This document shows positions 48,840-60,679 of a DNA stretch of 64,000 bases, piece by piece. Made by a program: the position numbers and the translations under genes. The DNA comes from Sinohyriopsis cumingii (Eukaryota > Mollusca > Bivalvia > Unionida > Unionidae): NCBI GenBank assembly GCA_028554795.2, contig CM068838.1, positions 125,557,928 through 125,621,927 of the forward strand. The letters are read 5' to 3'. Every line of letters starts with the position of its first letter. Position 1 is the stretch's first letter. Below the pieces are notes generated by a model. That model saw only the letters and a program-made list of their open reading frames with translations, had not been told where the DNA came from and ran no database searches.

Positions 48840-50050
48840 GAATACTATACAGGCAACCCCATGACCATACTCAGGCTCTTGACCATCTAGAACAGGCAGC
48901 CCCATGACCATACTCAGGCTCTTGACCATCCAGTACAGGCAGCCCCACGACCATACTCGGGCTCTTGACCATCCAGTACAGGCAGCCCCATGACCATACT
49001 CAGGCTCTTGACCATCCAGTTCAGGCAGCCCCATGACCATACTCAGGCTCTTGACCATCCATTACCGGCAGCCCTATGTCAGTGACTATACTCGGGCTCT
49101 TTACTATCCAGTACAGACAGCCCTATGTCAGTGACCATACTCAGGCTCTTGACCATCCAGTACAGGCAGCCCTATGTCAGTGACTATACTCAGGCTCTTG
49201 ACCATCCAGTACAGGCAGCCCTATGTCAGTGACCATTCTCAAGCTCATCACCATCCAGTACAGGCAGACCTATGTCAGTGACTATACTCAGGCTCTTTAC
49301 TATCCAGTACAGACAGTCCTATATCAATGACCATACTCAAGCTCATCACCATCCAGTACAGGCAGCCCTATGTCAGTGACCATACTCAAGCTAATGACCA
49401 TCTAGTACAGGATGCCCCATGACCATACTCAGGCTCTTGACCATCCAGTACAGACAGCCTTATGTCAGTGACCATTCTCAGGCTCCTGACCATCCAGTAC
49501 AGGCAGCACTATGTCACTGACCATCATCAGATTCTTGACCACCCTGATGTCAGTGACCATATTCAAGCTCTTAACCATCCCGTAAAGGCAGCCCGATGTC
49601 AGTGACCATACTCAAGCTCATGACCATCCAGTACAGGCAGCCCCATGACCATACTCCGGTTCTTGACTATCGTGCAAAGGCAGTCCTATGTTAATGACCA
49701 TACTCCAACTATTGCCTTCACCTTCCAATGCCAGGTAGCCCCAATGTCAGTGACCATACTTCAACTATTGCCTTCACATTCCAATGCCAGGCAGCCCCAA
49801 TGTCAGTGACCATACATCAACTTTTGCCTTCACATTCCAATGCCAGGCAGCCCCAATGTCAGTGACCATACTTCAACTATTGCCTTCACCTTCCAATGCC
49901 AGGCAACCCCATTTTCAGTGACCATACTTAAACTATTGCCTTCACCTTCCAATGCCAGGTAGCCCCAATGTCAGTGACCATAATTCAGCTCTTGTCTTCA
50001 CCATCAAATACTAGACAACCCCATGTCATTGATCATACTTGAGAGCTAGT
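48840..50050. repeat. Two adjoining minisatellites (about 46-58 bp, then about 62 bp)
   Basis: 48840-49700 has about 17 units of 'gaccatactcaggctcttga' plus 'ccatccagtacaggcagccc', with or without an added 'tatgtcagt' block, so unit length switches. 49700-50050 has about six units that keep 'ccaatgtcagtgaccatact' but carry a new 'tcaactattgccttcacctt' segment. The second array looks derived from the first. 50051-50905 shows nothing further. Confidence 0.93.
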
Positions 50051-50911
50051 CTTGACCAACCAATACAAAATGAAAAGGCTCCAGATATAATTCCCTTAAT
50101 TTTAATAGCAGTGGGCAAATTTCCAATAAGAGCAACATAAATTCCAAAATAAACAACAGGGACTTAGAAATGAACAATTGTACACATTTCATTGTGGTAT
50201 ATTCAATACTTGAACAGCTGCTCTTATTTCTCTTTAGTATTGTTCAAAAAGCTGTCCAAAAAAGACCACTATGATGTCAAAAAATAGATGCAGTGAAACC
50301 TTTGAAAAGTGAATCCTAGGTATGTCAGAATCCCATAAATATCAAAACTGGCAGGTGAGGGGGGCTTCTGAAACTTACCTTCATTAATAGCATAATTTTT
50401 TCCCCAGTAAACCTAAACCTCTCTGCTCCATTAACCACAAGTCTCATGTTTCAATTTGACACTTTTGAAAACCCATAAAACTGGAACTCGTATCAAACTT
50501 AGAATGTATTTTTATTTGCTAAATTTCAGTCACATGGTGGACCAGATTATTTATGGCTAGCAAATACTGAGGTAAACTTATCAGTGTGAAAATGCTTCAA
50601 GGACATAAAAAATTAAAACAATAATTGAAATGCATGCTGACACAGACTGGTGATGACAATAGACTAATCAGACACCTTTGCACCAAAACAAGAGCCAGCT
50701 TTCAAAGTAAATTATTAAACACATTTTGATAAGCCATTTAAAAAAGATTTTGTTTATCTGCTTATTTTCTAATTGTGATTTATGCTACTCATTTGTATAA
50801 ATGATCCATAAAACAAATTTTGTTTGTTTTTTAATTAAAGATTGAGTTTTATTATACAAGCATGCAGCCTTGCTTTTGATGCTTTGCCGACAGAGACCAG
50901 CAAAACAGAAT

Positions 50912-51118
50912 TTTAATAGTTGTTATTATGGGGTTTAATGCCATTTTTTCACCACAGGATATACAAGGCAGCCAGTATAACTGGTGGAGGATGAACCCAG
51001 GAAAACCCCAGAAAGTACCACCGATCCATGGAAAGCTACTGGCTTGATTTCTCACATACATTGGCATAGGCTGAGACACTGATATGTCGCACTGAGTGCT
51101 TTAGACCCCTGGGCCCTT
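50912..51118 (-). mobile_element. SINE family A, copy 7 (truncated head)
   Basis: Left tail 'gttgttattatggggtttaa' and body 'acaaggcagccagtataact'. The right end is damaged after 'aggctgagacactgat', and the B-box region is partly lost. Confidence 0.85.
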
Positions 51119-51256
51119 TAATAGCCAGATTCACTTGACTGCTTTTCAAAGGAGTAAAATCATTACATGTATTTGAGTAGCCATGACTATCATTAATCTG
51201 TCATGTCTTAACTTGCATGTCAAAATGTCAGAACAACCAGCTAAGCATCAGTGGTT

Positions 51257-51510
51257 ACTGTTGTTGTTGTTGTAGGGTTTAATGCCATTTTTCAGCACAA
51301 GATAGGCTATACATGGCAGCCAGTATAACTGGTGGAGGAAGAACCCTGGAAAACCCGGAGAAGAACCATCGACCCATGAGAAGCTACTGGCAGGCTTTCC
51401 CACATACCGACGCTGGCCGAGCCTTGGACTCGAACCCACGCAGACAGAGGTGAGATGGCAGTGATCCGGAACGGTGAGCACTTTAGACCACTTGGACACT
51501 CGGGGCCCCA
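51257..51510 (-). mobile_element. SINE family A, copy 8 (complete)
   Basis: Tail gttgttgttgttgtaggg at the left; head ends in cggggcccc at the right, with A-box and B-box (gactcgaacccacgc on the plus strand). The flanks catcagtgg and catcagcgg form an imperfect target duplication. 51511-52180 shows nothing further. Confidence 0.93.
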
Positions 51511-52179
51511 TCAGCGGATTCAATTACAGGATAAAAATAGTCTGATGATTCTGTACCACAAGCTTACATCACAGAAACTAGAAGTATTTAGCGTATGGAC
51601 GTTATGAATTATATGGAGTATTTAACATGATGTTGTATCATTCATATTTCTAATGAACTGAATGTAAAGCTATAAAAGTATATTCTTCCTTACATGTTTC
51701 TTGAGACTATGACTGTATTCTGCTTGGAACAATCATATTTATTCATGTTACATGAACTAACATCATGAGCTCGATAAAAAAAGAAAATGAATTTGCAATG
51801 GCTTTCTTGCTTTATTTTTTTAACAATGTATGTCAAACTAAGTCAAGTCAAGAAGACACGAAACAACAGAGAAACTTTGTGTAAATTAAATATTTAGATA
51901 CTTAAACTGTATGTGGGGGAAATAGTACAGAATGTCTCCTTTATTGTGAGATAAATTATGATTTCACGGTGCTTCTAATAGTGTTTTTCCAATAGTTCCT
52001 GGTCAAGAATTTTACAAAAGTAACATTGACATTACATTTTTTAGGAACTCGTATATGGAGAACACATTACCTTCCTTAATGATGCATTAACAAACCAAAT
52101 AGACTTTTCACACCATTTCTTGTGAAGGCTGTCAAATCATTTATCTTAATGTTTATTACACCCGAGTGGCATTGATACA

Positions 52180-52865
52180 ATTTGTTCAAAGCTGCTGATT
52201 AGAATTTGACCTTGCACTTGTTCAAGTACATAAAGTTTGTACAATGATGCTGATATGGTTTCAAATATGACTGCCATTACTAAAACTAGAAAAACCTTAA
52301 ATGACTTCTCAAAATCTACTCAACAGAATTTTTATAAATTTGAAAGAGGATATTCAAGCATGTACAACCAAGATTGATTTGCTTTCAAATATGGGCTACC
52401 ATTACTAAAGTAGAATAAAAATTAAAACAATTTCTTTTCCAATATTATTTAATTTTTAAAAATTATATTTGATGGAAAGAATGCTGACATGGAGGCCTTT
52501 AAATTTATACAAATGATACTGATCTGCTATCGAATATAGACTCTGTTACTAAAAATAGAAAATTCTTGGTCAACATTATTGCTTCTCCAAAACTGTCAAA
52601 AAGGACTTTTGACCAAATTTTACTGAATGCATCATAAACTGTACAAAGCACTACCATCATACTTCTGCTGACAGAAATAATCCTGGGTTGAATGGAAACT
52701 TTTAAAATTTGTATAAATGGTACTGATCTGACATCAGACATGAAAAAATTAAAATATTTAAATGAATTCTTCTCAAAAACTGCTTATTCAATCATCTTTC
52801 TTGAAAGAACCCTGGCATAGAAGACTTTCAAACTTTGTACAATGATGGCTGCCCATAACATTTGC
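52180..52865. repeat. Diverged repeat of about 130-150 bp
   Basis: Four to five units share 'ttgtacaatgatgctgat', 'atatgactgccattactaaa' and 'cttctcaaaatctactcaac'. This wording is common in bivalve intergenic DNA as far as I recall. A looser gene-free stretch with 'tgaccttaatctctgacc' and a C16 run (53348-53364) follows, to about 53720. Confidence 0.55.
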
Positions 52866-53719
52866 TCAATGTTATCTCTAAAATCTGCTCAGCAGCAACT
52901 TTGATGCCAGGTGAACTGGGATAGATCCATTCAATGATGGACAATTCATGCTAACATGCCATCTGAGGATAGAAGAGCTAGAGAAACAGCATGGAGCATT
53001 TGGTTTCATGAGATGCAATAAACTATATAATGTTTGAAGAAATTTCTACAGAAAGCATCCTTGTAACTGACCCAGATTTCTTGGCCAACTGCCAAATTGT
53101 AGCTGTTTGGTAGATACCAGTCAGGTGAGTGAATCTTATGTACATTTGGGGTTCTTGTTCTTTATGTCACAATGACCTTAATCTCTGACCTTTTAATTCC
53201 AAACTCAACAGATCTATTCCTATACCTTAAGAGCAGGCTGTAGTCAAACTGTGGTCAAAGTACATGATCTTGAACCAAAGTTGATATGCCCCCAAAACCC
53301 CAACATTTTTCTTCTTTCATTTATAGTGACTTTGTTGACCTCTGAACCCCCCCCCCCCCCCCCCAATGAATAGACTTCTTCCTTACCTAAAGGGCAAACC
53401 ATCCACATAATCTGGTCTAGGTCTATGATGTACAACTAATCTTATTCTTAGAAAAAAAATTATTTTTCTAGTCCGTGTCATTGACCTTTGAACTTCTGAC
53501 CTATATTGATAGTTTTTTTCTGTGCATCAAGTAAAAGCCATTCACAACGTTTGGTTGAAACAGAAGCAAGATAATTCAGTTGAATTGAAATAAAGGGCAG
53601 ACAGATGGACAGATATCAATATTCCCAAACTGGGTGTAACATTTGGACAAATGGACGTCAGACGCACATGCCATTAGGAACTGTAATAATAACATAAAGC
53701 TTGTATGGGAGACCAGCTG

Positions 53720-54094
53720 TCTTTAGAGACAAGAATCGCGTGTTATTATTATGTTATATTATATGGATGGCTCCCCGACCCATCGCTATCTACGTACAGG
53801 GATTATTTTTATATAAAAAATAATTGTTATGTAATTGTGTAGCCTTCGATTTTACACAATTACCGGTTTTGACAAAACAATGTTTTGTGACGGGATAGAC
53901 ATAGTTTCCTCTGTCCTTGTCACACCATTTAAAACAATTTGTTGGCTGTAGCTCCTTCCTCATTTATAATAATAATAATAATGAAGAATTCGTTTCCATG
54001 AACATACATGCCCTTGTTACTATTTGGATGCCTTCTATAACTTCCCGTAGAATATGAATGAAACAACATGTTGCGTAGATATGTAAATTAAAAA
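53720..54094 (+). promoter_or_regulatory. Putative CIAO2B promoter and 5' UTR
   Basis: This stretch directly precedes the CIAO2B start codon and is free of repeats. It has visibly more CpG (gaatcgcg, cccgaccc, taccgg, gacggg) than the flanking DNA. I see no clear TATA box at a fixed place. The assignment rests on position and composition only. Confidence 0.4.
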
Positions 54095-54215
54095 ATGAGC
54101 AGCCGCCTAGATAACGCAAATCCGATTGTTTATCAGAGACAGGAGGAAAGAGAGATTCTGCCCGAAGATGAGGATGACACTATAGAAGATAAAGTTGACT
54201 CCAGAGAAGTGTTTG
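54095..54215 (+). CDS. CIAO2B: CIAO2B (FAM96B/MIP18) exon 1
   Basis: CIAO2B is part of the CIA targeting complex with CIAO1 and MMS19, which inserts iron-sulfur clusters into cytosolic and nuclear proteins such as DNA polymerases and helicases. The exon encodes MSSRLDNANPIVYQRQEERE, then an acidic stretch (PEDEDDTIEDKVDSREVF). ENANPL-YQR and DSIDAREIF are the corresponding family motifs near the N-terminus. The ATG is chosen because it lies a few residues before the conserved NANP motif and is preceded by aaaa. The donor is tttg|gtgact; it leaves in phase 1, and the next exon completes the Asp codon. Confidence 0.9.
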
Positions 54216-54399
54216 GTGACTCACAAGTTCATTGCACCCTATTTTCGACAAAACAGTGGCACCGTTATATTATCCATCTGGCAGTTTTTTCCTCCTTGCG
54301 ATTTTAAGAACGAAAACCAGCAAGGATATAAAAATGAGTTAAAATGAACCATTCGATTAATTAATTTAGAATTTCTAACTCGACTGTCGCAAGTACAGG

Positions 54400-54435
54400 G
54401 GCTCGTATCGTTGCCTAAAATCAACGATACGAGCC
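54400..54435. repeat. Short perfect inverted repeat
   Basis: Arms ggctcgtatcgttg (54400-54413) and caacgatacgagcc (54422-54435) surround an 8-bp loop. It shares the tatcgttg core with the larger palindrome nearby. A G-homopolymer follows at about 54449-54463. Confidence 0.95.
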
Positions 54436-54484
54436 AGTGGTCGCAAATGGGGGGGGGGGGGGGCTGACACTGCTTTGTTCGCTC

Positions 54485-54602
54485 CACAGGGGCTCTTATC
54501 GTTGCTTAAAATTGACCTGTTATACATGTACTGTATAATAACTAGTTATTATATAGTACATGTATGATAGGTCAATTTTAAGCAACGATACGATCCGCTG
54601 TG
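54485..54602. mobile_element. 118-bp near-perfect palindrome (foldback or MITE-like)
   Basis: The left arm begins cacaggggctcttatcgttg and the right arm ends caacgatacgatccgctgtg. About 58 bp on each side pair with only a handful of mismatches, and there is almost no loop. The arm sequence tacatgtatga..taagcaacgatacga recurs at 19905-19960 at the edge of the hAT-like fragment. I infer a non-autonomous foldback element. Confidence 0.8.
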
Positions 54603-54609
54603 GTTCGCT

Positions 54610-55455
54610 CTTCTGAGTCAAATGGGAGTTTAAAGCACATGCCTCTGACATTCAATCACTGTAGTAAGAAATGTTAGAATACCTAGTGAAACGGTGGCGA
54701 CGGATTTTCTTGGTATGTTGGGGGTGCAATATAAATATTCCTGTTTATTTTGGATACCATTAACAATAGTTTTATAAATCAGTACATTACTTGTTCATCA
54801 TCTATGGTAGCCGTACTAAAAAGAAGGTAGTTGCAAAAGTAATTCAGTTCCAAAAAGTAAATCATTCTGACTCGAATATTAGAAAAATCAGTGTCACCAT
54901 TTCCAAAGTTAAAGGTTGCATGTCATGTCTTGTGGTATAGTTGGTATAGTCCGTATTTAAAATCTAAATGTTTTATACAAATTGTAAACAGTGCAGTCTT
55001 TCTTTATTACAAATCTATAAATGTAATACTGCAAATAAAATGACATCAATTTTTCCTTTATTCGATCCACAATGATTTGTTTGGATTACTTTGGAACTCT
55101 TGATCTTTACACTCATGGTACCATAGCAGATGGATGAGCAGTAACCATTCTCTTTGATAAGGTATTATTGGTGCAAATATTTCAAGTGTAAATAATGAGC
55201 CAGCTCAGTTTCCTTTACCAGTTCATGGAAAAGTCCATTTTTGGTGAAGGGGTGAGGTTTCTAGGATAACATATAGATAGAAGATAAAAACTCATCACCA
55301 TCAAATAATATTTGCAAAGTTAAGTTGTATAATTTCTTTTAAAAAATGAACAAAAGAAAAAGGGCAAGCAGCTTAACTCTTAAATACATGGGTTCAGAGG
55401 GAAGTAGCTCCTAAAGTTACAGACTTATTGGAAGCTTATTGCATTCAGTGAGCTC
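54610..55455. other. CIAO2B intron 1, unannotated part
   Basis: AT-rich sequence with no recognisable repeat or coding similarity. Confidence 0.5.
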
Positions 55456-55467
55456 CTTCAATCCTGT

Positions 55468-55776
55468 CTGGTGGCCTAGTGATTAGAGTGTTCACCTCAG
55501 ATGCAGGAGGTCATGGGTTCGAACCCCAGCCGAGTCATACCAGAGACTTACAAAAATGGTACATGTAGCCGCCTGCCTAGGTGCTCAGCATTAAGAGGTC
55601 AGTGTTAGGACGGGTCAGCCTGGTGTCAGGATAATGTAAATGGGGATGACATCATGTTACATGTTTGCAGCATGATGCTCCAGTGCTAGACATAATTATA
55701 AACTGCCACAATCCAGACATCGTAGCAATATGACTGAAAGTTTTTAAAGCTACATTAAAAATCCAAATCACTTACT
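55468..55776 (+). mobile_element. SINE family B, copy 5 (complete)
   Basis: A-box tggcctagtgattagag, B-box gggttcgaaccccag, full body, tail 'aaaatccaaatcacttact'. The exact target duplication cttcaatcctgt is at 55456-55467 and 55777-55788. It is the best-preserved member of this family in the window. 55790-56370 shows nothing further. Confidence 0.95.
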
Positions 55777-56371
55777 CTTCAATCCTGTTATATGCACACA
55801 CAAAAAAATAAACTTGCCCACACAAATATGGATACCATGTTGGTGAAGAAACTTCTGTTTGGTTTGAAATAAATGCAACAATATTAGGGACCTCTGGTGA
55901 TAATTGGGTTAGAAATTATCAATTAAGGAATGGAATGGTTAAGTTTTATGATGATATTATTTTTTTGTTACCTCAAGATCATTTTTTTCAACTAATCAAT
56001 GGATATAATCAGTAACAAAGTACCAGTTTCTGCTTTTTTTTGTTGTTGTTTTAATGCAATCTTAATTATGCCAAAATGTCTTAAATTTATAACTCAAGCT
56101 TTGTAATCTCAACCATGTTATTGAATATGTCAAACAGAAACTTACTGCAATACATATAGCATTGCTTTATAGAAAGATTTAAAAATATCCCCACTAATGA
56201 GTCTTGTTGTTCTTTTTCAATAGATTACCAGTTCTTGGGTAGAACAATTTTTCAATCCGTGATTATTTCCAGGCAACAAACTTGGTCAATACTGGTTGCC
56301 CAGCACATTTTTCTGGTTGATTAATTAATGTAGTTGCCTTCAAGATTGCTGTAATCTAAATTATTCAACAA

Positions 56372-56453
56372 CTTTTGTCATATATACAATCAGTCCTAAT
56401 TGCATACAGTACACTTTTGTCATATATACAATCAGTCCTAATTGCATACAGTA
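56372..56453. repeat. About 40-bp tandem duplication
   Basis: The block 'ttttgtcatatatacaatca' plus 'gtcctaattgcatacagtac' occurs twice in a row. Confidence 0.92.
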
Positions 56454-56454
56454 C

Positions 56455-56850
56455 ATCTCTCCCTCAGTAGCTCATGCTTGTGATAGAAAATAGTGGTTAG
56501 TGCCCTATTAATTTAGAATCAACATGAAAAGTGTTACGTTTTAATTAAAAATCATGTATTTTGTTAGTTTTAATACACTGTAAACAATAATATATAGCAA
56601 ATTAGTGATCAGTGAAAACTGATGGTAAATGTTAACAGGTGTCAACACCATAAGAAATAAAACCAATTAAATATGTCAGGTGAAATTCATACTATAATCT
56701 TTAATTTCTGTTTCAGTGTAATCAGTATAATCATGGTATGTTCAACATGAAAGAGTCAGTCAACTGTCACATTGATACCATGAACACTTTATTAAGAACC
56801 TAATCAAGTGCTGGCCGTACTTTAATCTACAACTTGCTTTTTAAGTTGTG
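56455..56850 (+). mobile_element. Decayed, deleted copy of the pogo/Tigger-type element
   Basis: The left end 'tctctccctcagtagctcat' aligns with the terminal repeat at 17641. The stretch 56495-56830 follows the order of 17825-17850 and 18340-18640: 'gataatagtggttagtgccc'-like, then 'actgtaaacaataatatata', 'gatggtaaatgttaacaggt', 'aatttctgtttcagtgtaat' and 'ctggccgtactttaatctac'. The transposase region is absent and the right end is not seen. Confidence 0.75.
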
Positions 56851-57174
56851 AAGAACTTTAAAGGTTTGAGGTCATGATCTCTGATTTATTCTGAAGTAAA
56901 TTTTGTATACATGTATAAAAGTTGAAGACTTGGTCTGTTGTGAAAAAAGGTCAATGTGCATTTATAGCTTTTGAATAAACACAAATGTGAGCATAATAAA
57001 CTTTTACCTGAATAACCTTTCACCTATTGAAGAAGGACGCTACTCATATGTCTCCTTGGAGAATGTTTAGATCAGTCTGGTAAGATTGTAAATTTGTGTA
57101 TTACCAGGAGAATAAACTAGTTTTCATTTGAACTTTATTGTGACTTGTGTCAGGCTTCATGTTAGGCCTTGTGT

Positions 57175-57500
57175 AAGAATTTGTGTCACAAGTTTTGCAT
57201 GGTTCTTGATTAGGCGATGTGTCACAAGTTTTGCATGGATCTTGAGGATGTGTCACAAGTTATGCATGGATTTTGATTAGGCCATGTGTCACAAGTTTTG
57301 CATGGATCTTGATTAGGCCATGTGTCACAAGTTTTGCATGGATCTTGATTAGGCCATGTGTCACATGTTATGCATGGATCTTGATTAGGCCATGTGTCAC
57401 AAGTTATGCATGGATCTTGATTAGGCCATGTGTCACAAGTTATGCATGGATCTTGATTAGGCCATGTGTCACACGTTATGCATCATTTGAGCTTGATAGA
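57175..57500. repeat. 36-bp tandem repeat, about 8 units
   Basis: The unit is 'gtcacaagttatgcatggat' plus 'cttgattaggccatgt'. The open frame (ILIRPCVTSYAW) follows from the 36-bp period. Confidence 0.95.
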
Positions 57501-57689
57501 GCCTTATGTCAGATGTTATACATGGAACTTACTTAACCCTTGTGTAACAAGTTGTGCATTGAACACTGCTTTTTCTTGATACATGCAGGAGATGAAGCAT
57601 TTAGAATGGACTTGTCACATATCTTTTGGTCATGGCCCTTCAAATCATGTTTCAGAAGCCAAGTGAAAACATTTCCCTTACCTGATTGA

Positions 57690-57905
57690 AAAGACTGATC
57701 AGTCCATATTGAAAATGTTACCCAATCCTATTGAAGACATTGCCCTATCTCTATTGAAAACACTGCTCTGCCCCTATTGAAAATGTTATGCAACCCTGTT
57801 TTTGAAACATCACCCATACCTATTGAAAACATTGCCTGTTCCTGTTGAAAACATTGCCCTATTCCTCTTGAAAACTGTGACCTATCCACATTTAAGACAT
57901 CATCT
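57690..57905. repeat. About 30-bp degenerate tandem repeat
   Basis: About seven units of 'cctattgaaaacattgccct' with variable ends. Diverged. Confidence 0.8.
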
Positions 57906-58464
57906 TATCTGAATTGAAACAGTGCCATATTGCTATGGATACTTGATTGTATACATTGTTTCATATATTTAATTTATTTTGTGTGTTTGACCTTTGTCTG
58001 TGATATTTTGGACAAAATCACTATTTTTGGATATTTTTGAATTCATTGAAAGACATTCTGGATTATGTCATTGTGATACATCAAGACTGTTGGCATATCA
58101 GCTCATTAAAGATGATTGGTACATCAACACATTCAGTATTGGAATTCATTTGGAATACTCCTTACTTTTTTATTTGTGATACAACTTTTTAAATTATTTG
58201 AGATTTAATTCACAGTACTATTTTTACTTTGTAACATAGAAAAATGCATTTATTTGCTATTTTACTAAACTTTTGGTTTCACTTCTTTCTGTTACTTAGT
58301 TTAAGGCCATAGAGTTGTAACAGCATGTTTCCAAGTCAGAAACCTATATAAATTAAAGTTACCATATTAGGATATTTTAAAGAATCTTAAAGCAAATATT
58401 TTATTCACTGCATTAATATTGAAATTTGCAGAATGTGCATGATTTAAATTTGTTTTCTTTGCAG

Positions 58465-58544
58465 ATTTGATCAGATGTATAAATGATCCTGAGCATCCAT
58501 TAACCTTAGAAGAACTCAATGTGGTGGAAAATGATAGAGTTCAT
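58465..58544 (+). CDS. CIAO2B: CIAO2B exon 2 (gene continues beyond window)
   Basis: Acceptor tttctttgcag, donor gttcat|gtaagc. It encodes [20 protein letters not shown] followed by ENDRVH; the sequence [17 protein letters not shown] is an unmistakable MIP18-family signature. Phase 1 entry restores the Asp of F-DLIR, and it leaves in phase 0. The later exons carrying the rest of the MIP18 (DUF59) domain, with the TPTIPHCS motif, are not found up to 64000. Confidence 0.95.
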
Positions 58545-58974
58545 GTAAGCAGTTGTTTTTCCATATTCTTAATTTTTCATAAACAAAAATCTTCAGTATG
58601 TCTGTCAATCCTTGAATTGCATCACATTATTTGGTACCAGATATAGTTCAAAATGTGAAACAGGTATCATTGGAAGACCCTGATATAGGGTTGCATTAGG
58701 TATTTTTCAATAATTTTATAATTAACTGAATTGTGCCATCAGAAATGTCAGTTACTAATATTATATTTTGAATCAAATACAGTTTCCTTTTGTTGTGTCA
58801 CCTTGACTTTTGCCAGAAATAGGTATTTAGTGTAGTAATCTCATGCTAAATATCAACATACAGAACTAACTTGGTCTCACATTGTGGTCACTTTCTACAA
58901 GTAGAGGTGAACAGTTATTCCTTTCAAGTCTTGCATCTTCTTCTCCACATAAATAAAACCTTTACTTTCCAGAT

Positions 58975-59762
58975 AACTGCCATTTACTGTAGTTTGAGAA
59001 CATTCATAAACTAGAGTAGCCTTTGGTTTACATATAATTGTCAAGTGCTATAGTTTGAGAAGACTCTTTTAGACTAGGGCAGCGTTTGCTTTACATATAA
59101 TTGTCAATTGCTATAGTTTGAGGAGATGCTTTTAGACTATTGCAGCCTTTGCTTTACATGTAACTGTCAATTACTGTAGTTTGCGAAGACGCTTTTAGAC
59201 TAGGGCAGTGTTTGCTTTACATATAACTGTCAATAACTGTAGTTTGAGGAGATGCTTTTAGACTAGGGCAGCCTTTGCTTTACATGTAACCGTCAGTTAC
59301 TGTAGTTTGAGAAGATGCTTAGACTAGGGTAGCCTTTGCTTTACATATAACTGTCAATTACTGTAGTTTGATAAGATGCTTTTAGACTAGGGCAGCCTTT
59401 GCTTTACATATAAATGTCAATTACTGTAGTTTGATAAGATGCTTTTAGACTAGGGCAGCCTTTGCTTTACATATAACTGTCAATTACTGTAGTTTGAGAA
59501 GATGATTAGACTAGGGCAGCCTTTGCTTTACATGTAACTGTTAATTACTGTAGTTTGATAAGCTGCTTTTAGACTAGGGCAGCCTTTGCTTTACATATAA
59601 ATGTCAATTACTGTAGTTTGATAAGATGCTTTTAGACTAGGGCAGCCTTTGCTTTACATATAACTGTCAATTACTGTAGTTTGAAAACGTGTGAACTAGA
59701 GCAGCCTTTGCTTTATGTATAACTGCCAATTGCTGTTGTTTGAGAACATCCAAGAATTAGAG
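58975..59762. repeat. 62-63-bp tandem repeat, about 13 units
   Basis: The unit is 'tttgctttacatataactgt' plus 'caattactgtagtttgataa' plus 'gatgcttttagactagggcagcc'-like sequence. One further unit occurs at about 60475-60560 on the far side of the hAT-like insertion. Confidence 0.95.
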
Positions 59763-60478
59763 CAGTGGTTCTCAACCTATTTACAACAGTGGGTCACACT
59801 TGCAGTTATCAATGTTGTTATGTGGGCCTCACCACCCACAAAACTTAGTGTATCAAGTTATATATGTTTTGTATATCTTATCTGACAGTAATTGTAGTAA
59901 TATAAAACAAATCAAAATACTGTTAACTGACAGTAATCATAGTAATGTAATACAAATCAAAATACTTTATTGGACAGTTATCATAGTAATGTAATACAAA
60001 TCAAAATACTGTTATCTGAAAGTAATCATAGTAATGTAATACAAATCAAAATACTATTATTGGGCAGTTATCATAGTAATATAATGCAAATCAAAATACT
60101 GTTATCTGACAGTAATCTTAGTAATGTAATACAAATTAAAATACTGTTATTGGACATTTATCATAGTAATGTAATACAAATCAAAATACTGTTATCAGAC
60201 AGTAATCATAGTAGTGTAATACGAATCAAAATGCTGTTATCTGAAAGTAATCATAGTAATGTAATACAAATCAAAATACTGTTATCTGACAGTAATCTTA
60301 GTAATGTAATACAAATTAGAATACTGTTATTGGATAGTTATCATAGAAATGTAATACAAATCAAATTACTGTTATACCTCTAATTTATGCACAACTCCAC
60401 TTTAATAAACTGCTGGCAAAAAATGTATTTTTTAATGAGAATGTCATTTGAGCCATAGCAGTGTACTGGATGGGCTGC
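59763..60478. mobile_element. hAT-like (Charlie-type) element inserted in the 63-bp array
   Basis: The left end is cagtggttctcaacc, the classic terminal repeat of Charlie-type hAT elements, followed by 'cagtgggtcacac'. The right end includes 'gggctgcatgcagcctgcag', similar to the GC-palindromic subterminal part of such elements, though the matching terminal repeat is not intact. Flanks aattagag and gactagag could be a decayed 8-bp target duplication. The 63-bp array resumes right after it. Confidence 0.6.
59885..60375. repeat. 45-bp tandem repeat, about 11 units, inside the hAT-like element
   Basis: The unit is 'ctgacagtaatcatagtaat' plus 'gtaatacaaatcaaaatact' plus 'gttat'. Two unit types (ctgacagtaatcatag and tggacagttatcatag) alternate. 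The 45-bp period gives an open frame of NVIQIKILLSDSNHS. Confidence 0.95.
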
Positions 60479-60679
60479 ATGCAGCCTGCAGACTAGAGTA
60501 ACCTCTGCTTTATGTATACCTGCCAGTTACTGTATCTTAAGAACATGCATAAATAGAGCAATCTAACTAGTATACCTTTTTTCCACATGTATTCAAGGAA
60601 TTGTGGGTATACAATCTCAAATGTGTTTAAATTTTCTGTTGTGAATCTTTTGCTTAAAGTACATTAGTACATGTAGGGT

